A DNA stretch of 41,526 bases from Caldalkalibacillus salinus (GCF_016745835.1 NZ_JAERVL010000013.1:1-41526); one strand, 5' to 3'. Shown: positions 1-8,129, numbered from the stretch's first letter. A program made the numbers and translations. Notes: a model not told the origin generated them from the sequence alone.

Positions 1-756
1 CTGTAGCTCTGGTTGAACATCACCATTAACAAGCCTTTCTTCTGTATCACCACTCTCGTATTGCGGCATTGTTTCATCATGTCTAGGTTGCTTTGACGCC
101 GTTGCTAACCTAATGGAACTCAGCGTTTCTAACGGTTGGTCACTCTGAGAAGGTGAGTGCGAAGGGGACTGAGAGAGTAATGGCGGTTGAGAATGCTCTT
201 TGTTTTTGTTTTCGTTCTCGTTTTCGTTCTTGTTTTCGTTTTCCTTTTCGCTTTTATTTGGCTGATGGTCCTGACGAGACTGATGAAATCCACGTACAGG
301 TGATGGGACCGGCGTTGATTTTTGTAAATGGCCTTGGAAAAAGACTCTTTCTTTGTTCCAGTCGGCTGGGAAGTCTGTGCCCACGACATCAGTAGGGTCT
401 TCTTCCTGAGTAACGTCTTCTTGCCCTTTAATCTCCATTTCTTCATGACGATCGGCTTTATCCTTTACGGCCATATAAGGGTTATGGGAAGCCCAACGTT
501 GCCCTTCTTTTTGCCTTTGCTCTTCAATCCGTTGTTGTACCTCCGTCATGTCTACATTTTCCGTTACTCGCTGGTGGGAGTAGACGTAAGCGACACGCCC
601 TTCTACGCGCTTCGCATCATGCTCAGATTTTATATTTTGTTGATGATGGTTCAGCGTACCGAGCTTAGACGCTCGGTATAGACTCTCTTCTTGGCTTGTC
701 TCTTGAACCTCGTTCTCCCATCTATGTTTAAGTCTTTGAATCCATTGTTTTAACAT
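1..756 (-). CDS. Probable SftA/SpoIIIE-like DNA translocase, N-terminal part (cut by window edge)
   Basis: An open frame of 252 codons starts at ATG 756 and runs off the left edge without a stop. The start is preceded by GGGGATGGAGAA, a good ribosome binding site. The visible part is hydrophilic, charged and without membrane segments. An early segment, GRVAYVYS near residue 65, and a later one, TPVPSPVRGF near residue 155, resemble the 'RV.Y.YP' and 'VPSP(I/V).GF' motifs that I associate with the N-terminal linker of soluble FtsK/SpoIIIE-family translocases such as B. subtilis SftA (YtpT). A run of alternating Glu/Asn/Lys codons (about residues 170-186) is low-complexity. The ATPase motor domain would lie outside the window, so the call is an inference from linker motifs only. 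Any other large protein with a disordered acidic N-terminus remains possible. Confidence 0.5.
   Translation of the reverse strand, partial: MLKQWIQRLKHRWENEVQETSQEESLYRASKLGTLNHHQQNIKSEHDAKRVEGRVAYVYSHQRVTENVDMTEVQQRIEEQRQKEGQRWASHNPYMAVKDKADRHEEMEIKGQEDVTQEEDPTDVVGTDFPADWNKERVFFQGHLQKSTPVPSPVRGFHQSRQDHQPNKSEKENENKNENENENKNKEHSQPPLLSQSPSHSPSQSDQPLETLSSIRLATASKQPRHDETMPQYESGDTEERLVNGDVQPELQ
199..250. repeat. Hexanucleotide-like repeat encoding a Glu-Asn-Lys tract
   Basis: The plus strand shows repeated TTCGTT/TTTTCG units. On the minus strand these read as GAAAAC-type codons, giving a K-E-N-E-N tract inside the truncated translocase-like gene. Such tracts are prone to slippage and probably vary in length between strains. 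Confidence 0.7.
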
Positions 757-844
757 TTCTCCATCCCCCGTTGCTCGTAATGTGTCTTGCTGTCTATGCC
801 ATTTTTTTATATGTAAATTTTGGCTCTTGCTATCGTTATTTCTT

Positions 845-873
845 TCTTTATAACATAATTCATCGTATAATAT
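845..873 (+). promoter_or_regulatory. Possible sigma-A promoter of the hemolysin III gene
   Basis: A perfect TATAAT at 868-873 stands 17 bp after a weak TTTCTT hexamer at 845-850, about 30 bp before the start codon. The -10 element is good and the -35 is poor. Confidence 0.4.
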
Positions 874-903
874 AAGGACTCTTAAATGTTAGGAGGGATC
901 AGC

Positions 904-1551
904 ATGGCTGATACTCACGAATATACGCTTAAAGAAGAAATTGTGAATGCCATCACCCATGGGATTGGCTTCTTACTCAGTATAGCGGCCTTGGTGTTCC
1001 TTGTCATATACGCTGCCAAGGATGGCACAGCTTGGCATGTCGTCACATTTTCAATATACGGTGCGACCATGATTTTTCTTTATCTCTCTTCTACTTTAGT
1101 TCATAGTTTTCCTAGGGGTAAAGTCAAAGATATATTTGAAGTGTTCGATCATTCTGCCATCTATTTATTTATCGCTGGGACGTATACGCCCTTTACGTTG
1201 ATCGTGATCGATGGTCCTTTAGGTTGGACACTCTTAGGAATCGTTTGGTCCATTGCCATTGTCGGGATTATCTTCAAGTCTTTCTTCGTTAAGAAATTCT
1301 TATTTTTATCGACGGTGCTCTATCTTGTCATGGGCTGGCTCGTCGTGACGGCCTGGGGTCCATTAACGAGTACCCTCCCTCCTGCTGGTATAGCCCTACT
1401 CGTCATTGGTGGTGTCGCTTATACCATCGGGAGTATCTTTTATGTATGGAGAGGATTTCCGTATCATCATGCAGTCTGGCATCTATTCGTTATTGGGGGT
1501 TCTGCGGCCCATTTCTTCGCCGTCATCAACTATGTACTCCCCGTACAATAA
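904..1551 (+). CDS. Hemolysin III / TrhA family membrane protein
   Basis: A 215-residue protein with seven predicted membrane segments, the usual size of the hemolysin III (PAQR-like, YplQ/TrhA) family. Family signatures are visible: an N-terminal E..NaiTHGiG, SSTLVHS near the end of the second helix, DHSAIYLFIAGTYTPF in the third, and a C-terminal HHAVWHLFV...AAHFFAV. The conserved histidines are the presumed metal site. The start at 904 is chosen over ATG 886 because AGGAGGGATCAGC lies directly before it and overlaps the upstream ATG. Despite the name, the family is not established as a haemolysin; bacterial members have been linked to membrane homeostasis. It appears to be a single-gene transcript ending in a weak terminator. 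Confidence 0.9.
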   Translation: MADTHEYTLKEEIVNAITHGIGFLLSIAALVFLVIYAAKDGTAWHVVTFSIYGATMIFLYLSSTLVHSFPRGKVKDIFEVFDHSAIYLFIAGTYTPFTLIVIDGPLGWTLLGIVWSIAIVGIIFKSFFVKKFLFLSTVLYLVMGWLVVTAWGPLTSTLPPAGIALLVIGGVAYTIGSIFYVWRGFPYHHAVWHLFVIGGSAAHFFAVINYVLPVQ

Positions 1552-1570
1552 AAAAAGTTTTTCCCAATCT

Positions 1571-1598
1571 CCCTTTATATTCAAGGGTGATTTTTTTT
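1571..1598 (+). terminator. Weak intrinsic terminator after the hemolysin III gene
   Basis: CCCTT (1571-1575) pairs with AAGGG (1583-1587), followed by TGA and a run of eight T (1591-1598). Confidence 0.55.
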
Positions 1599-1752
1599 GC
1601 GCAGATATGGTATGATAAACAAAAGTCAGAATTTTCGTTTACTTCTTACAAAAGGTAAATAGACCTTTTCTTGAATTTGCAGTGATATGATCTTATGAAC
1701 ATGAAAAAGTCGCCCAATTTTTTGAAACGATGGAGAGAAAGGAAGAGGGGTT

Positions 1753-2196
1753 ATGAGTAGATTCAGAGTAAAGCAAATCGATACGATTTACCTCCCTGTG
1801 TCGAAACCCGCCGTTGCAGCAGATTGGTACGTACAGTATTTAGGGTTGGAAATGGTTCTTCCTGTACATCCAGAGTCTGACCAAGCTCATCTGAAATTAA
1901 CACCTGAGCAGTCATTATTTTTGATACAATCAACAGATCGTCACTGTGCAACCTTTACTGAAGCGAACGGGCATGAGCAGTGTGTGTTGACATTAGAAGT
2001 TGAGAACTTCCAAGCTTGTTATGACTATTTAAGCCGGCACCGGGTCAATGTTTCAGAAATTATCAATCATCATGAATGCGGCATGAATTTTTATGTCTAT
2101 GACCTTGACGGGAATAAAATCGACATCTGGAGCGGCTGGCCTGAATATCAAATGAAACCACATGGCATGAGAGAAAAAGTGCATGGCAATGTATAA
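1753..2196 (+). CDS. VOC (glyoxalase/bleomycin resistance) family protein
   Basis: A 147-residue single-module vicinal-oxygen-chelate fold. The pattern is a first half with TIYLPVSKPAVAADWYVQYLGLEM (beta-helix 'D...a..FY...LG'), a middle segment of strands, and the closing FYVYDLDGNKIDIWSGWP, where 'DPdGN.iEl' normally supplies a metal ligand. The terminal acidic ligand is replaced by Asp (KIDIW). The start has GGAAGAGGGGTT before it. It stands alone between terminators, so the substrate cannot be deduced. It could be a small-molecule dioxygenase, a lyase or a resistance/binding protein. Confidence 0.8.
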   Translation: MSRFRVKQIDTIYLPVSKPAVAADWYVQYLGLEMVLPVHPESDQAHLKLTPEQSLFLIQSTDRHCATFTEANGHEQCVLTLEVENFQACYDYLSRHRVNVSEIINHHECGMNFYVYDLDGNKIDIWSGWPEYQMKPHGMREKVHGNV

Positions 2197-2214
2197 AAGA
2201 ATAATGGTTCCAAT

Positions 2215-2244
2215 AAGCCCCCTTTCACGTTGAGGGGGCTTTTA
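2215..2244. terminator. Bidirectional terminator between convergent genes
   Basis: AAGCCCCCT (2215-2223) and AGGGGGCTT (2233-2241) form a perfect 9-bp stem with a 9-nt loop and short T runs on both sides. It serves the VOC gene on the plus strand and the NERD-like gene on the minus strand, whose stop codon lies inside it. Confidence 0.85.
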
Positions 2245-3726
2245 CCATGATATCGTGACTTTATAGTCTTGTGGAAATGATTCGAATTGGCTCGTATCAT
2301 AGTTTTGATAGTTCTCGCTATTGCCTGTCACACCTAAGGCCTCACGGTGTTCTAAATTGAGCCTAATGTGGTCAGAATGCAATGGTCCTATATCCTTCTG
2401 TACCGTTAAGCTTAAAGTATTTCCTGTATGTGATATAACTTCAATAGTGGATTGTTCTTCTATCCCCAACTCATTCATGGTATGTTCATTGAGTAAAGCG
2501 ATGTCTTCTCCTCCCTGTACATCGGACCTTGAAAGCGCGACAATGAATGCCTGACTCGGGATGTCTTCAACCTCTGCTGCTTCATCTTTTTCTGTTTCTT
2601 CCTCCTCCGATTGCTCCAACATCCTTGTCACCGACGGATGTCTGTCCTCAGCTTCAGTTGTGTCGGATGCAAATAGTGGCCAAATCATATTGAATAATGA
2701 TTTCAGTCCAATGAGTATCACGATGACGATTAAAGCTTTTTTCCAATGAGCCTGAACGTGTGCCTTAATGGTGGGTAATTGTTCATATAACTTGGGACTC
2801 ACTTGCTGGGTGATATCCTTCAGGTCACTTTTGGCATCTTCGACAAATCCTTCGAATTCTTCTTTTAATACTTTTTTGTCAAAAGGGGCTGGATTATCTG
2901 GTGTGGTTTGGTGATTGGTAGAATTTGAGCCTAACAAGGTGGTTGTTTGTGATGCAGCATGTTTATGGTTATCCTGATTCTCCGATTCTTCCTTTTCTTC
3001 ACGTCCCGCTCTATTATTGGAAGCAACATATGAATATTTAGGTGTAGAAGATGTCTTGTGATGGTCGTTGAACGCCTTATCCTCATTCTCTTCCTTGAGT
3101 CGCAAACGGAGTGCATCATCCAACCATTGTTGACGTATAGACGTCTCACTGTGAGCGTAAAAGAACTGGAGTACTTTCTCTCTATGATTTTCATCGAGCA
3201 TCTTACCTTTATTCAGCTCTGGGAGTACGTCATAAAGAAGATCAGGAATGATGTCCTCCGTCGGTGTGAGTATGACTCCTCTTTCATTGGTTTCATCTAA
3301 CAAATGGTTATACTGATCGATTCCAATTTGCTGCAAGCTTTGGTGTTGAGCTAAGATAATGACCATCCCTTGCAACCAACCTATTTTTTCTTCATGCACG
3401 AAGAAGTATCTATTACTGATCCAGCGACACTGATTAGCCACTTCATATATGGGGCTTTCTTGGAACACGCTTTCAGTGACCCAATCCTCTTCATCAAATT
3501 GCAGGGTCTGTTCCTTCGACTCACCCAGTCGAAACACAAATATTTTTGATCCTGTGACCAAGACAAGGTCCGGCTTTGTATGGGTTAGTCCTTTTTCTTT
3601 ATCTAGGTAAGGAATTTTCAAATCCGTAAAGTATTGGTTATCATCGCCCTCAGGAAAAACCTCTTTTATTTTGTCTATGATGCGTTGATTAAATTCTAGC
3701 CCTTGTTCATCGTTTCTCCTTACCAT
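2242..3726 (-). CDS. Membrane protein with degenerate NERD-like nuclease domain and C-terminal double-psi-barrel-like domain
   Basis: A 494-residue protein. Residues about 5-75 resemble a NERD/restriction-endonuclease-like fold: helix, strand, then KPDLVLVTGSKIFVFRLG, where 'D(h)4-7...hhViE.K' is expected. The Asp is present (about residue 53) but the E-x-K pair reads R-L-G, so it may not cleave DNA. Residues 200-310 are hydrophilic and low in complexity. One membrane helix lies at about 330-353. After an acidic stretch comes a region at about 394-470 (IALLNEHTMNELGI...IRLNLEHREALGV) reminiscent of a CDC48-N/double-psi barrel. The start at 3726 has GGCAGGAGGATAAGAGT before it; a 29-residue longer frame (to 3813) lacks a comparable site. 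The function is unknown. The single-gene transcript ends at the bidirectional terminator. Confidence 0.75.
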   Translation of the reverse strand: MVRRNDEQGLEFNQRIIDKIKEVFPEGDDNQYFTDLKIPYLDKEKGLTHTKPDLVLVTGSKIFVFRLGESKEQTLQFDEEDWVTESVFQESPIYEVANQCRWISNRYFFVHEEKIGWLQGMVIILAQHQSLQQIGIDQYNHLLDETNERGVILTPTEDIIPDLLYDVLPELNKGKMLDENHREKVLQFFYAHSETSIRQQWLDDALRLRLKEENEDKAFNDHHKTSSTPKYSYVASNNRAGREEKEESENQDNHKHAASQTTTLLGSNSTNHQTTPDNPAPFDKKVLKEEFEGFVEDAKSDLKDITQQVSPKLYEQLPTIKAHVQAHWKKALIVIVILIGLKSLFNMIWPLFASDTTEAEDRHPSVTRMLEQSEEEETEKDEAAEVEDIPSQAFIVALSRSDVQGGEDIALLNEHTMNELGIEEQSTIEVISHTGNTLSLTVQKDIGPLHSDHIRLNLEHREALGVTGNSENYQNYDTSQFESFPQDYKVTISW

Positions 3727-4013
3727 ACTCTTATCCTCCTGCCATACTTTGCCCTTGAATACCATTGACAAATATTTCGACAAATTAAATGAAATTCCTT
3801 TATTTTTGGGCATAAAGTTCTATGCGATTCTTTGTACCCAATTATGATTTAGACTTAGGACCTATAACAACGTATGAACCTTTTTTACAATGCCTTAACC
3901 ACTAGGCACTACGTATGAAAAGTTTAATATATTTTAAAAATATCATCAGATTGATAGACAAATCTCGAACTAATTCGATAAAATATGAGTAATGAGAGGA
4001 GGAATTATTTAAC

Positions 4014-4211
4014 ATGGATCCAATTTTACGTACATATTTAGGGTGGGAAGTGAGTATTACACTTGCATTGGAGATTAACGGACGTAAAGTATTACAAGGT
4101 AAATTAGAAAGTGCAGATCATAATGGGATTCTCGTTTGTCCCAACGGCAGTAAAATCTTAGAATTCTATCCCTACGATAAAATTTCTGCCGTGTCTATTA
4201 ATAGAGGCTAA
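4014..4211 (+). CDS. Small conserved-looking protein, 65 residues, beta-rich
   Basis: It starts after a strong AGAGGAGGAATTATTTAAC site and ends before its own terminator, so it is a real single-gene unit. The protein alternates short hydrophobic strands (VSITLALEI, VLQGKLESA, GILVCPN, ILEFYPYDKISAVSI) with turns. That pattern would suit a small SH3/Sm-like barrel, but this is a guess from secondary structure alone. It has no signal peptide, membrane segment or cysteine cluster. I do not recognise a named family. Confidence 0.7.
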   Translation: MDPILRTYLGWEVSITLALEINGRKVLQGKLESADHNGILVCPNGSKILEFYPYDKISAVSINRG

Positions 4212-4262
4212 AGGGTAACCTTAGTCAGCATTAATTTTATAAGAAGACTCAATATAAATGAA

Positions 4263-4294
4263 GAACCCTCGGGCATGAGGGCTCTTTTTTTTTA
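4263..4294 (+). terminator. Intrinsic terminator of the 65-residue gene
   Basis: The stem AGAACCCTC/GAGGGCTCT has one A-C mismatch, a GGGCAT loop and a long T run (about 4284-4294). Confidence 0.85.
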
Positions 4295-4314
4295 GCTAAT
4301 TATTGAGTTAAAAG

Positions 4315-6009
4315 TTAGGAGATAGCCGATTGCGAACCTGATTGAGCTCCAGTTATCTGTGGATGCGTTGCATCTTTAATGTGTTGTTCTAGCTCATTTG
4401 TCATTGTCTGTTGTACGTTTTTGTTCCAACCCAAGCGCTTGGCCATATAAGCTATGACCTCACCTTTCCACTGTTGTACTTCATGCACGTTAAAGAATAG
4501 TGAACCTGTACGTCGGACAAAGAAATCTGCGGGCGTCACGACCATTTCCTCTTCAATACTGTATACGAGTGCGAGAAACATTTCTGGTGGCAGTGCTGTC
4601 TGTTTGGCTTCTTCTTTTAATACCTTGAAACGATGATAAAGTCGGTCGACGTTAGATCCGTATGTGTGTACAAGCCGCTTTGCGGTTTCCTCGTTTAACC
4701 CTAACGACATGCCTAAAGCCGTTTTTTCCTGTACAAATGGTGGGAAGTGTTCGGAGCCGCCTACATGTCCTCCTGAAATCGGCATGTCCTTTGTCTGACA
4801 AGGTTTGAACCGGTCATGTTCTTCTTTTTCTAACTGTTGGGCGAGCATATTGACAATACTCTCTGCCATCTTGCGGTATCCTGTCAGTTTCCCGCCGGCA
4901 ATGGTGATCAGACCCGTATCGGACTGCCAAATTTCATCCTTTCGAGAGATTTCAGAGGGGCCCTTGCCCTCTTCATGGATGAGTGGTCGAACACCGGCCC
5001 AGCTAGATTCTACATGCTCCGCTGTCACCTTAAGGGTTGGAAACATATCATCAATGGCGTCGAGTAGATAATCTAAGTCATCTTTTGTCATTTTAGGATA
5101 CGCTAAGTCCTCCTGAAACACGGTATCCGTTGTACCAACGTAAGTTTTACCATCACGTGGGATAGCAAATATCATACGACCGTCCGGTGTATCGAAATAG
5201 ATCGCTTGCTGCAACGGAAAATACTTCTGGTCAATGACGATATGCACCCCTTTGGTTAATTGGAGCGTCTTGCCCCGTTTAGATTGGTCTTTTTCACGCA
5301 AAGTGTCTACCCATGGTCCCGTTGCATTGACTACTTTTTTGGCATAGATATCGGACGTCTTACCGCTCACATGATCGAGGACACGAACCCCAACCACTTG
5401 GCCATCTCGATAGATTAGAGATTCGACCTGCGCGTAATTGACAGCGCTTGCGCCTTGAGCCACAGCTTCTTTCAATACTTCAATCGTCAGTCTCGCATCA
5501 TCAGTACGATACTCAACATATACCCCACTGCCTTTGAGCCCTTCCTCTTTCAGGAGCGGCTCCTTATCTAGGGTCGCCTCGGCCTTTAACATCTGTCGTC
5601 TTTCCTGCTTTTTCACGTTTGCTAAATAATCGTATACCATTAAGCCAATGGATGTACTGAACTTTCCAAATGTCCCGCCTTTATACACCGGCAATAGCAT
5701 CCATTCCGGTGTGGTAACATGAGGACCATTTTCATAAACGATGGCTCTTTCCTTACCCACACTGGCCACCATCTTAACCTCTAGCTGTTTGAGGTACCTC
5801 AACCCTCCATGAACCAACTTGGTTGAGCGACTCGATGTTCCTGCTGCAAAATCCTGCATCTCGACTAAGGCTGTTTTCATCCCGCGAGTCGTCGCATCTA
5901 AGGCCACCCCTGCTCCTGTAATTCCTCCTCCTATGACGAGAACGTCATAAGTTGTCTGTTCCATTCCCTCTATTAAAGCGCGACGGTTCATACTTGAAAA
6001 ATGAGACAT
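4315..6009 (-). CDS. glpD: Aerobic glycerol-3-phosphate dehydrogenase
   Basis: A 564-residue FAD enzyme that oxidises sn-glycerol 3-phosphate to dihydroxyacetone phosphate at the membrane and passes electrons to quinone. The N-terminus carries the dinucleotide-binding VIGGGITGAGVALDA and then TKLVHGGLRYL, the GlpD signature. Further family features are GTTDTV and SWAGVRPL, and the GlpD C-terminal domain is present. The start at 6009 is chosen because AGAAAGGGTGGTTTT precedes it; the frame extends 20 codons further, into the leader. The leader holds a long terminator hairpin directly upstream, as in B. subtilis glpD, where GlpP antiterminates in response to glycerol 3-phosphate. No glpF or glpK lies nearby. 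Confidence 0.95.
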   Translation of the reverse strand: MSHFSSMNRRALIEGMEQTTYDVLVIGGGITGAGVALDATTRGMKTALVEMQDFAAGTSSRSTKLVHGGLRYLKQLEVKMVASVGKERAIVYENGPHVTTPEWMLLPVYKGGTFGKFSTSIGLMVYDYLANVKKQERRQMLKAEATLDKEPLLKEEGLKGSGVYVEYRTDDARLTIEVLKEAVAQGASAVNYAQVESLIYRDGQVVGVRVLDHVSGKTSDIYAKKVVNATGPWVDTLREKDQSKRGKTLQLTKGVHIVIDQKYFPLQQAIYFDTPDGRMIFAIPRDGKTYVGTTDTVFQEDLAYPKMTKDDLDYLLDAIDDMFPTLKVTAEHVESSWAGVRPLIHEEGKGPSEISRKDEIWQSDTGLITIAGGKLTGYRKMAESIVNMLAQQLEKEEHDRFKPCQTKDMPISGGHVGGSEHFPPFVQEKTALGMSLGLNEETAKRLVHTYGSNVDRLYHRFKVLKEEAKQTALPPEMFLALVYSIEEEMVVTPADFFVRRTGSLFFNVHEVQQWKGEVIAYMAKRLGWNKNVQQTMTNELEQHIKDATHPQITGAQSGSQSAIS

Positions 6010-6067
6010 AAAACCACCCTTTCTATGATTATCCTTCATTGTGCCGTGAAAAAAATGGTGGATATAC

Positions 6068-6123
6068 AAAAAGAGACCACGACAAGTGACAGGGCAATAT
6101 GCCCATGCTTGTTCGTGGTCTCT
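6068..6123 (-). terminator. Leader terminator/antiterminator upstream of glpD
   Basis: An 11-bp perfect stem (6072-6082 with 6113-6123) continues into CAAG/CTTG and GGGC/GCCC inner pairs. On the minus strand it is followed by TTTTTG. It lies between the likely promoter and glpD, so glpD expression requires read-through. By analogy with B. subtilis, GlpP would provide this. Confidence 0.85.
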
Positions 6124-6159
6124 CCTAGTCTCCGACCCATCATATTCATCATTTTGTCA

Positions 6160-6172
6160 TGTTATTATAACA
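6160..6172 (-). promoter_or_regulatory. glpD promoter -10 region inside a 13-bp palindrome
   Basis: TGTTATTATAACA is a perfect palindrome that contains TATAAT on the minus strand, about 35 bp before the leader hairpin. No good -35 is seen 17 bp upstream, which would fit an activated promoter. Whether the palindrome binds a repressor is not known. Confidence 0.45.
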
Positions 6173-6211
6173 CGGATGTGAGTGAATCGGTAGGGGCGTG
6201 CGGACTATTTG

Positions 6212-6778
6212 CTAACGCTGGAAAAAACGATATAGAGTGCCTTCTTCAATGCCTACCCTTAGCTGTTCCGCACCCACGTACGTTAAGCTAGCGAAAGCCA
6301 CACTCCACAGTGTTATGCTCGCCAGCATCCAGGCGGCGGTGTGTTTTTTCGTTCCTCCTAAAACCATACTCATCAAAGCAGTCAAGTGACTCCCAACGAA
6401 AAATGGTCCTATGATCGCTAAACCTGGTAATCCGTACTTTCCCCAAATCTTCCTCGCTCTTCTTTCTCGCTTGGATTCTTTGACAACCGTGTCTTCATTA
6501 TTTTTTTCAGTTTCAACAATAGTAGTAGCATTCAGTGTATCGATCTCTTCGTTCCTAACCTTCGCCTGTTTTCTGTTTTGTCTCCAGCGTTTAATTTTAT
6601 CAATGAAGACAATCATCAGAATCACTGTAGCTAAGTTCCCTAGTAATGCTAGAAGCAAAACAGGTATAGGTGCCAACCCAGCTATTATTGCAATGGGGAT
6701 GACAACGGCGACCTCCAAAAACGGTATTGCGGCAAGCAAAGCCACTAGTATATATGCCCAAAGCCATTCAATAATAAT
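6212..6778 (-). CDS. Small multidrug export family (COG2426-type) membrane protein, probable ATT start
   Basis: A membrane protein of about 188 residues. The first half has two hydrophobic helices with AAIPFLEVAVVIPIAIIAGLAP, the typical opening of this family. A charged cytoplasmic loop follows (about residues 70-110), then KYGLPGLAIIGPFFVGSHLTAL and a final pair of helices. The family is named for multidrug export, but its substrate is not firmly established. Start choice: the only strong ribosome binding site, TAGGAGG (6786-6792), lies 7 nt before ATT 6778, the first of three consecutive in-frame ATT codons. The first in-frame GTG (6745) has no such site and would remove the N-terminal segment usual in the family. 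There is an in-frame stop just upstream of the ATT. The gene is divergent from the questionable plus-strand frame at 6822. Confidence 0.8.
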   Translation of the reverse strand: MIIEWLWAYILVALLAAIPFLEVAVVIPIAIIAGLAPIPVLLLALLGNLATVILMIVFIDKIKRWRQNRKQAKVRNEEIDTLNATTIVETEKNNEDTVVKESKRERRARKIWGKYGLPGLAIIGPFFVGSHLTALMSMVLGGTKKHTAAWMLASITLWSVAFASLTYVGAEQLRVGIEEGTLYRFFQR

Positions 6779-6821
6779 AGATCAACCTCCTACAGTCCTA
6801 TTACGTTTACCTAAGTATAAC

Positions 6822-7169
6822 ATGTCAATATTGCACAAGTATGACAAAAACCCTTTCTCATTTAGGTACAAAGAACTAATTTTGTTCGCCTTCTACTCAT
6901 TTCGACAAATCCCTTTACTCGACTTTATTGCGCTTGTAGCCGCCATAACCATCGCTTCCTCCATTAAGAAAGCGATCATAGATCCTGTGGCAACTGTGGC
7001 AATGGTTGTCTCCTACCATGATGCCGTCCAGGATGAACAGCCCGCTGTTAATATGAAAGAAACGCTAGCAAATGTGTCTAATGGATTTAAAAAATTATTA
7101 GCAAAAGAAAATGAACCTCTACCTCAATCATCTTCGGAAGCCAAAGGGGGCGTCTCGCTTAAAGGTTAA
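6822..7169 (+). CDS. Questionable small protein with a hydrophobic segment, possible gene remnant
   Basis: An open frame of 115 residues with one hydrophobic stretch (FIALVAAITIASS), then a hydrophilic, protein-like C-terminus. No minus-strand frame competes over most of it. No ribosome binding site is visible before ATG 6822 or any later start, and the frame stays open upstream through the antisense of the neighbouring gene. I do not recognise a family. It may be a decayed gene or a chance frame. Confidence 0.3.
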   Translation: MSILHKYDKNPFSFRYKELILFAFYSFRQIPLLDFIALVAAITIASSIKKAIIDPVATVAMVVSYHDAVQDEQPAVNMKETLANVSNGFKKLLAKENEPLPQSSSEAKGGVSLKG

Positions 7170-7216
7170 TCTGGAACAAAACCTTAGTGATTAAGTTTGT
7201 GATTAACAGGGATGAT

Positions 7217-7256
7217 GTAGCCCTATGCTCCTGACAGGTGATAGGACAAGGGCTAC
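7217..7256. other. Stem-loop in the 3' intergenic region
   Basis: GTAGCCCT (7217-7224) pairs with AGGGCTAC (7249-7256), with CCT/AGG pairs inside. There is no U tract on either side, so it is not a classical terminator. It may stabilise the 3' end of the SGNH hydrolase transcript. No other gene signal is seen in 7170-7290. Confidence 0.5.
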
Positions 7257-7290
7257 TCAGTCTCCTATTTATCGTTTCACAAATACCACA

Positions 7291-7953
7291 TTATCGGTAC
7301 CCTAAGTGATGTAGTTCATTGGCTATGACCTGATAGCCCTCGGCATTGGGATGTAGATGGTCAAGGAATAGCAACTCTTTCTCCCTGCCTTTAAACGCGT
7401 GATAAACATCCGTTACTTTGATATGCCCTCCCTCAAATGACCTTAATTCTTTGTTGAATCTTCTAATCCATTTATCTGCTAAAGCTGAGCCTGGATACGG
7501 GTTATATAAATCCACGAGCCTGATGATATAGCGCTTTTTTTGCTTCCGTTTAAGGTGGTCAATTTGCTCTAACATGGACTCAAGATTGATGAGGTGAATG
7601 TTGAGGGCACGCTCTAGCACTTTCTGATCATGAAAAGCGACGAAGGTATCTGACGCCCGACGTAAATCATTGCCACCTGCCGTAATGGTGATGATTCGAG
7701 CATGCTTGATCGCTTGCCGCACCACTTTGTATTCGAGCTTCTTCAAGATCTCACCCGTAGTGGCGCCGTGTTTGGCAAATATGAAATGGTGTATTTCTTT
7801 GCCCAGTGTGTTCTCGGCCATTTCTTTGTACCTTTTCACAAACCCTGACTTTAAGATTGCGCCGATTCCTAAGCTGAGAGAATCGCCCAGAGCCACATAA
7901 AAAAGAGCATTTTGACCACGCTTTTTCTTTTTTTTAGCCATCTTGATCGTCAA
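7291..7953 (-). CDS. SGNH/GDSL-family hydrolase
   Basis: A protein of about 220 residues with the full set of SGNH blocks: FYVALGDSLSLGIG (nucleophile Ser in GDS), a Gly in block II, TAGGNDL (block III Asn) and LDHLHPNAEGY near the C-terminus (Asp and His of the triad). Substrates in this family are esters, for example lipids, acylated sugars or peptidoglycan acetyl groups. The N-terminus is a short lysine-rich stretch (KKKKKRG), with no signal peptide, so it is probably cytoplasmic. The start is uncertain: TTG 7953 has GAAGGA at good distance, while ATG 7941 is 12 nt from an AAAGG. It is monocistronic. Confidence 0.85.
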   Translation of the reverse strand: MTIKMAKKKKKRGQNALFYVALGDSLSLGIGAILKSGFVKRYKEMAENTLGKEIHHFIFAKHGATTGEILKKLEYKVVRQAIKHARIITITAGGNDLRRASDTFVAFHDQKVLERALNIHLINLESMLEQIDHLKRKQKKRYIIRLVDLYNPYPGSALADKWIRRFNKELRSFEGGHIKVTDVYHAFKGREKELLFLDHLHPNAEGYQVIANELHHLGYR

Positions 7954-8129
7954 CCTTTTCCTTCATAAATTCTATAGCACTCTTTATCTATATATTCAAG
8001 AAAGGAATAGGCCGTCACCAGACCATTGATTTCTCCTTTAGAGACGTTAAACTTAGAAACGTCGTTAGTTAGATTTTTACAAGTTGAAGATATCGGATAG
8101 CGTACGAAGCAATTGCAATGTCACATGCT

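Noticed and set aside
129-446. Minus-strand open frame of 105 codons in the first 450 bases
   Set aside because: It is a shifted frame of the longer SftA-like gene (1-756, minus). Its Lys/Arg/Thr runs come from reading the Glu/Asn repeat out of frame.
6411-6821. Upstream part of the plus-strand frame that ends at 7169
   Set aside because: It is antisense to the clear membrane protein gene at 6212-6778 and its translation has no coding character. Only the part after 6822 is kept, at low confidence.
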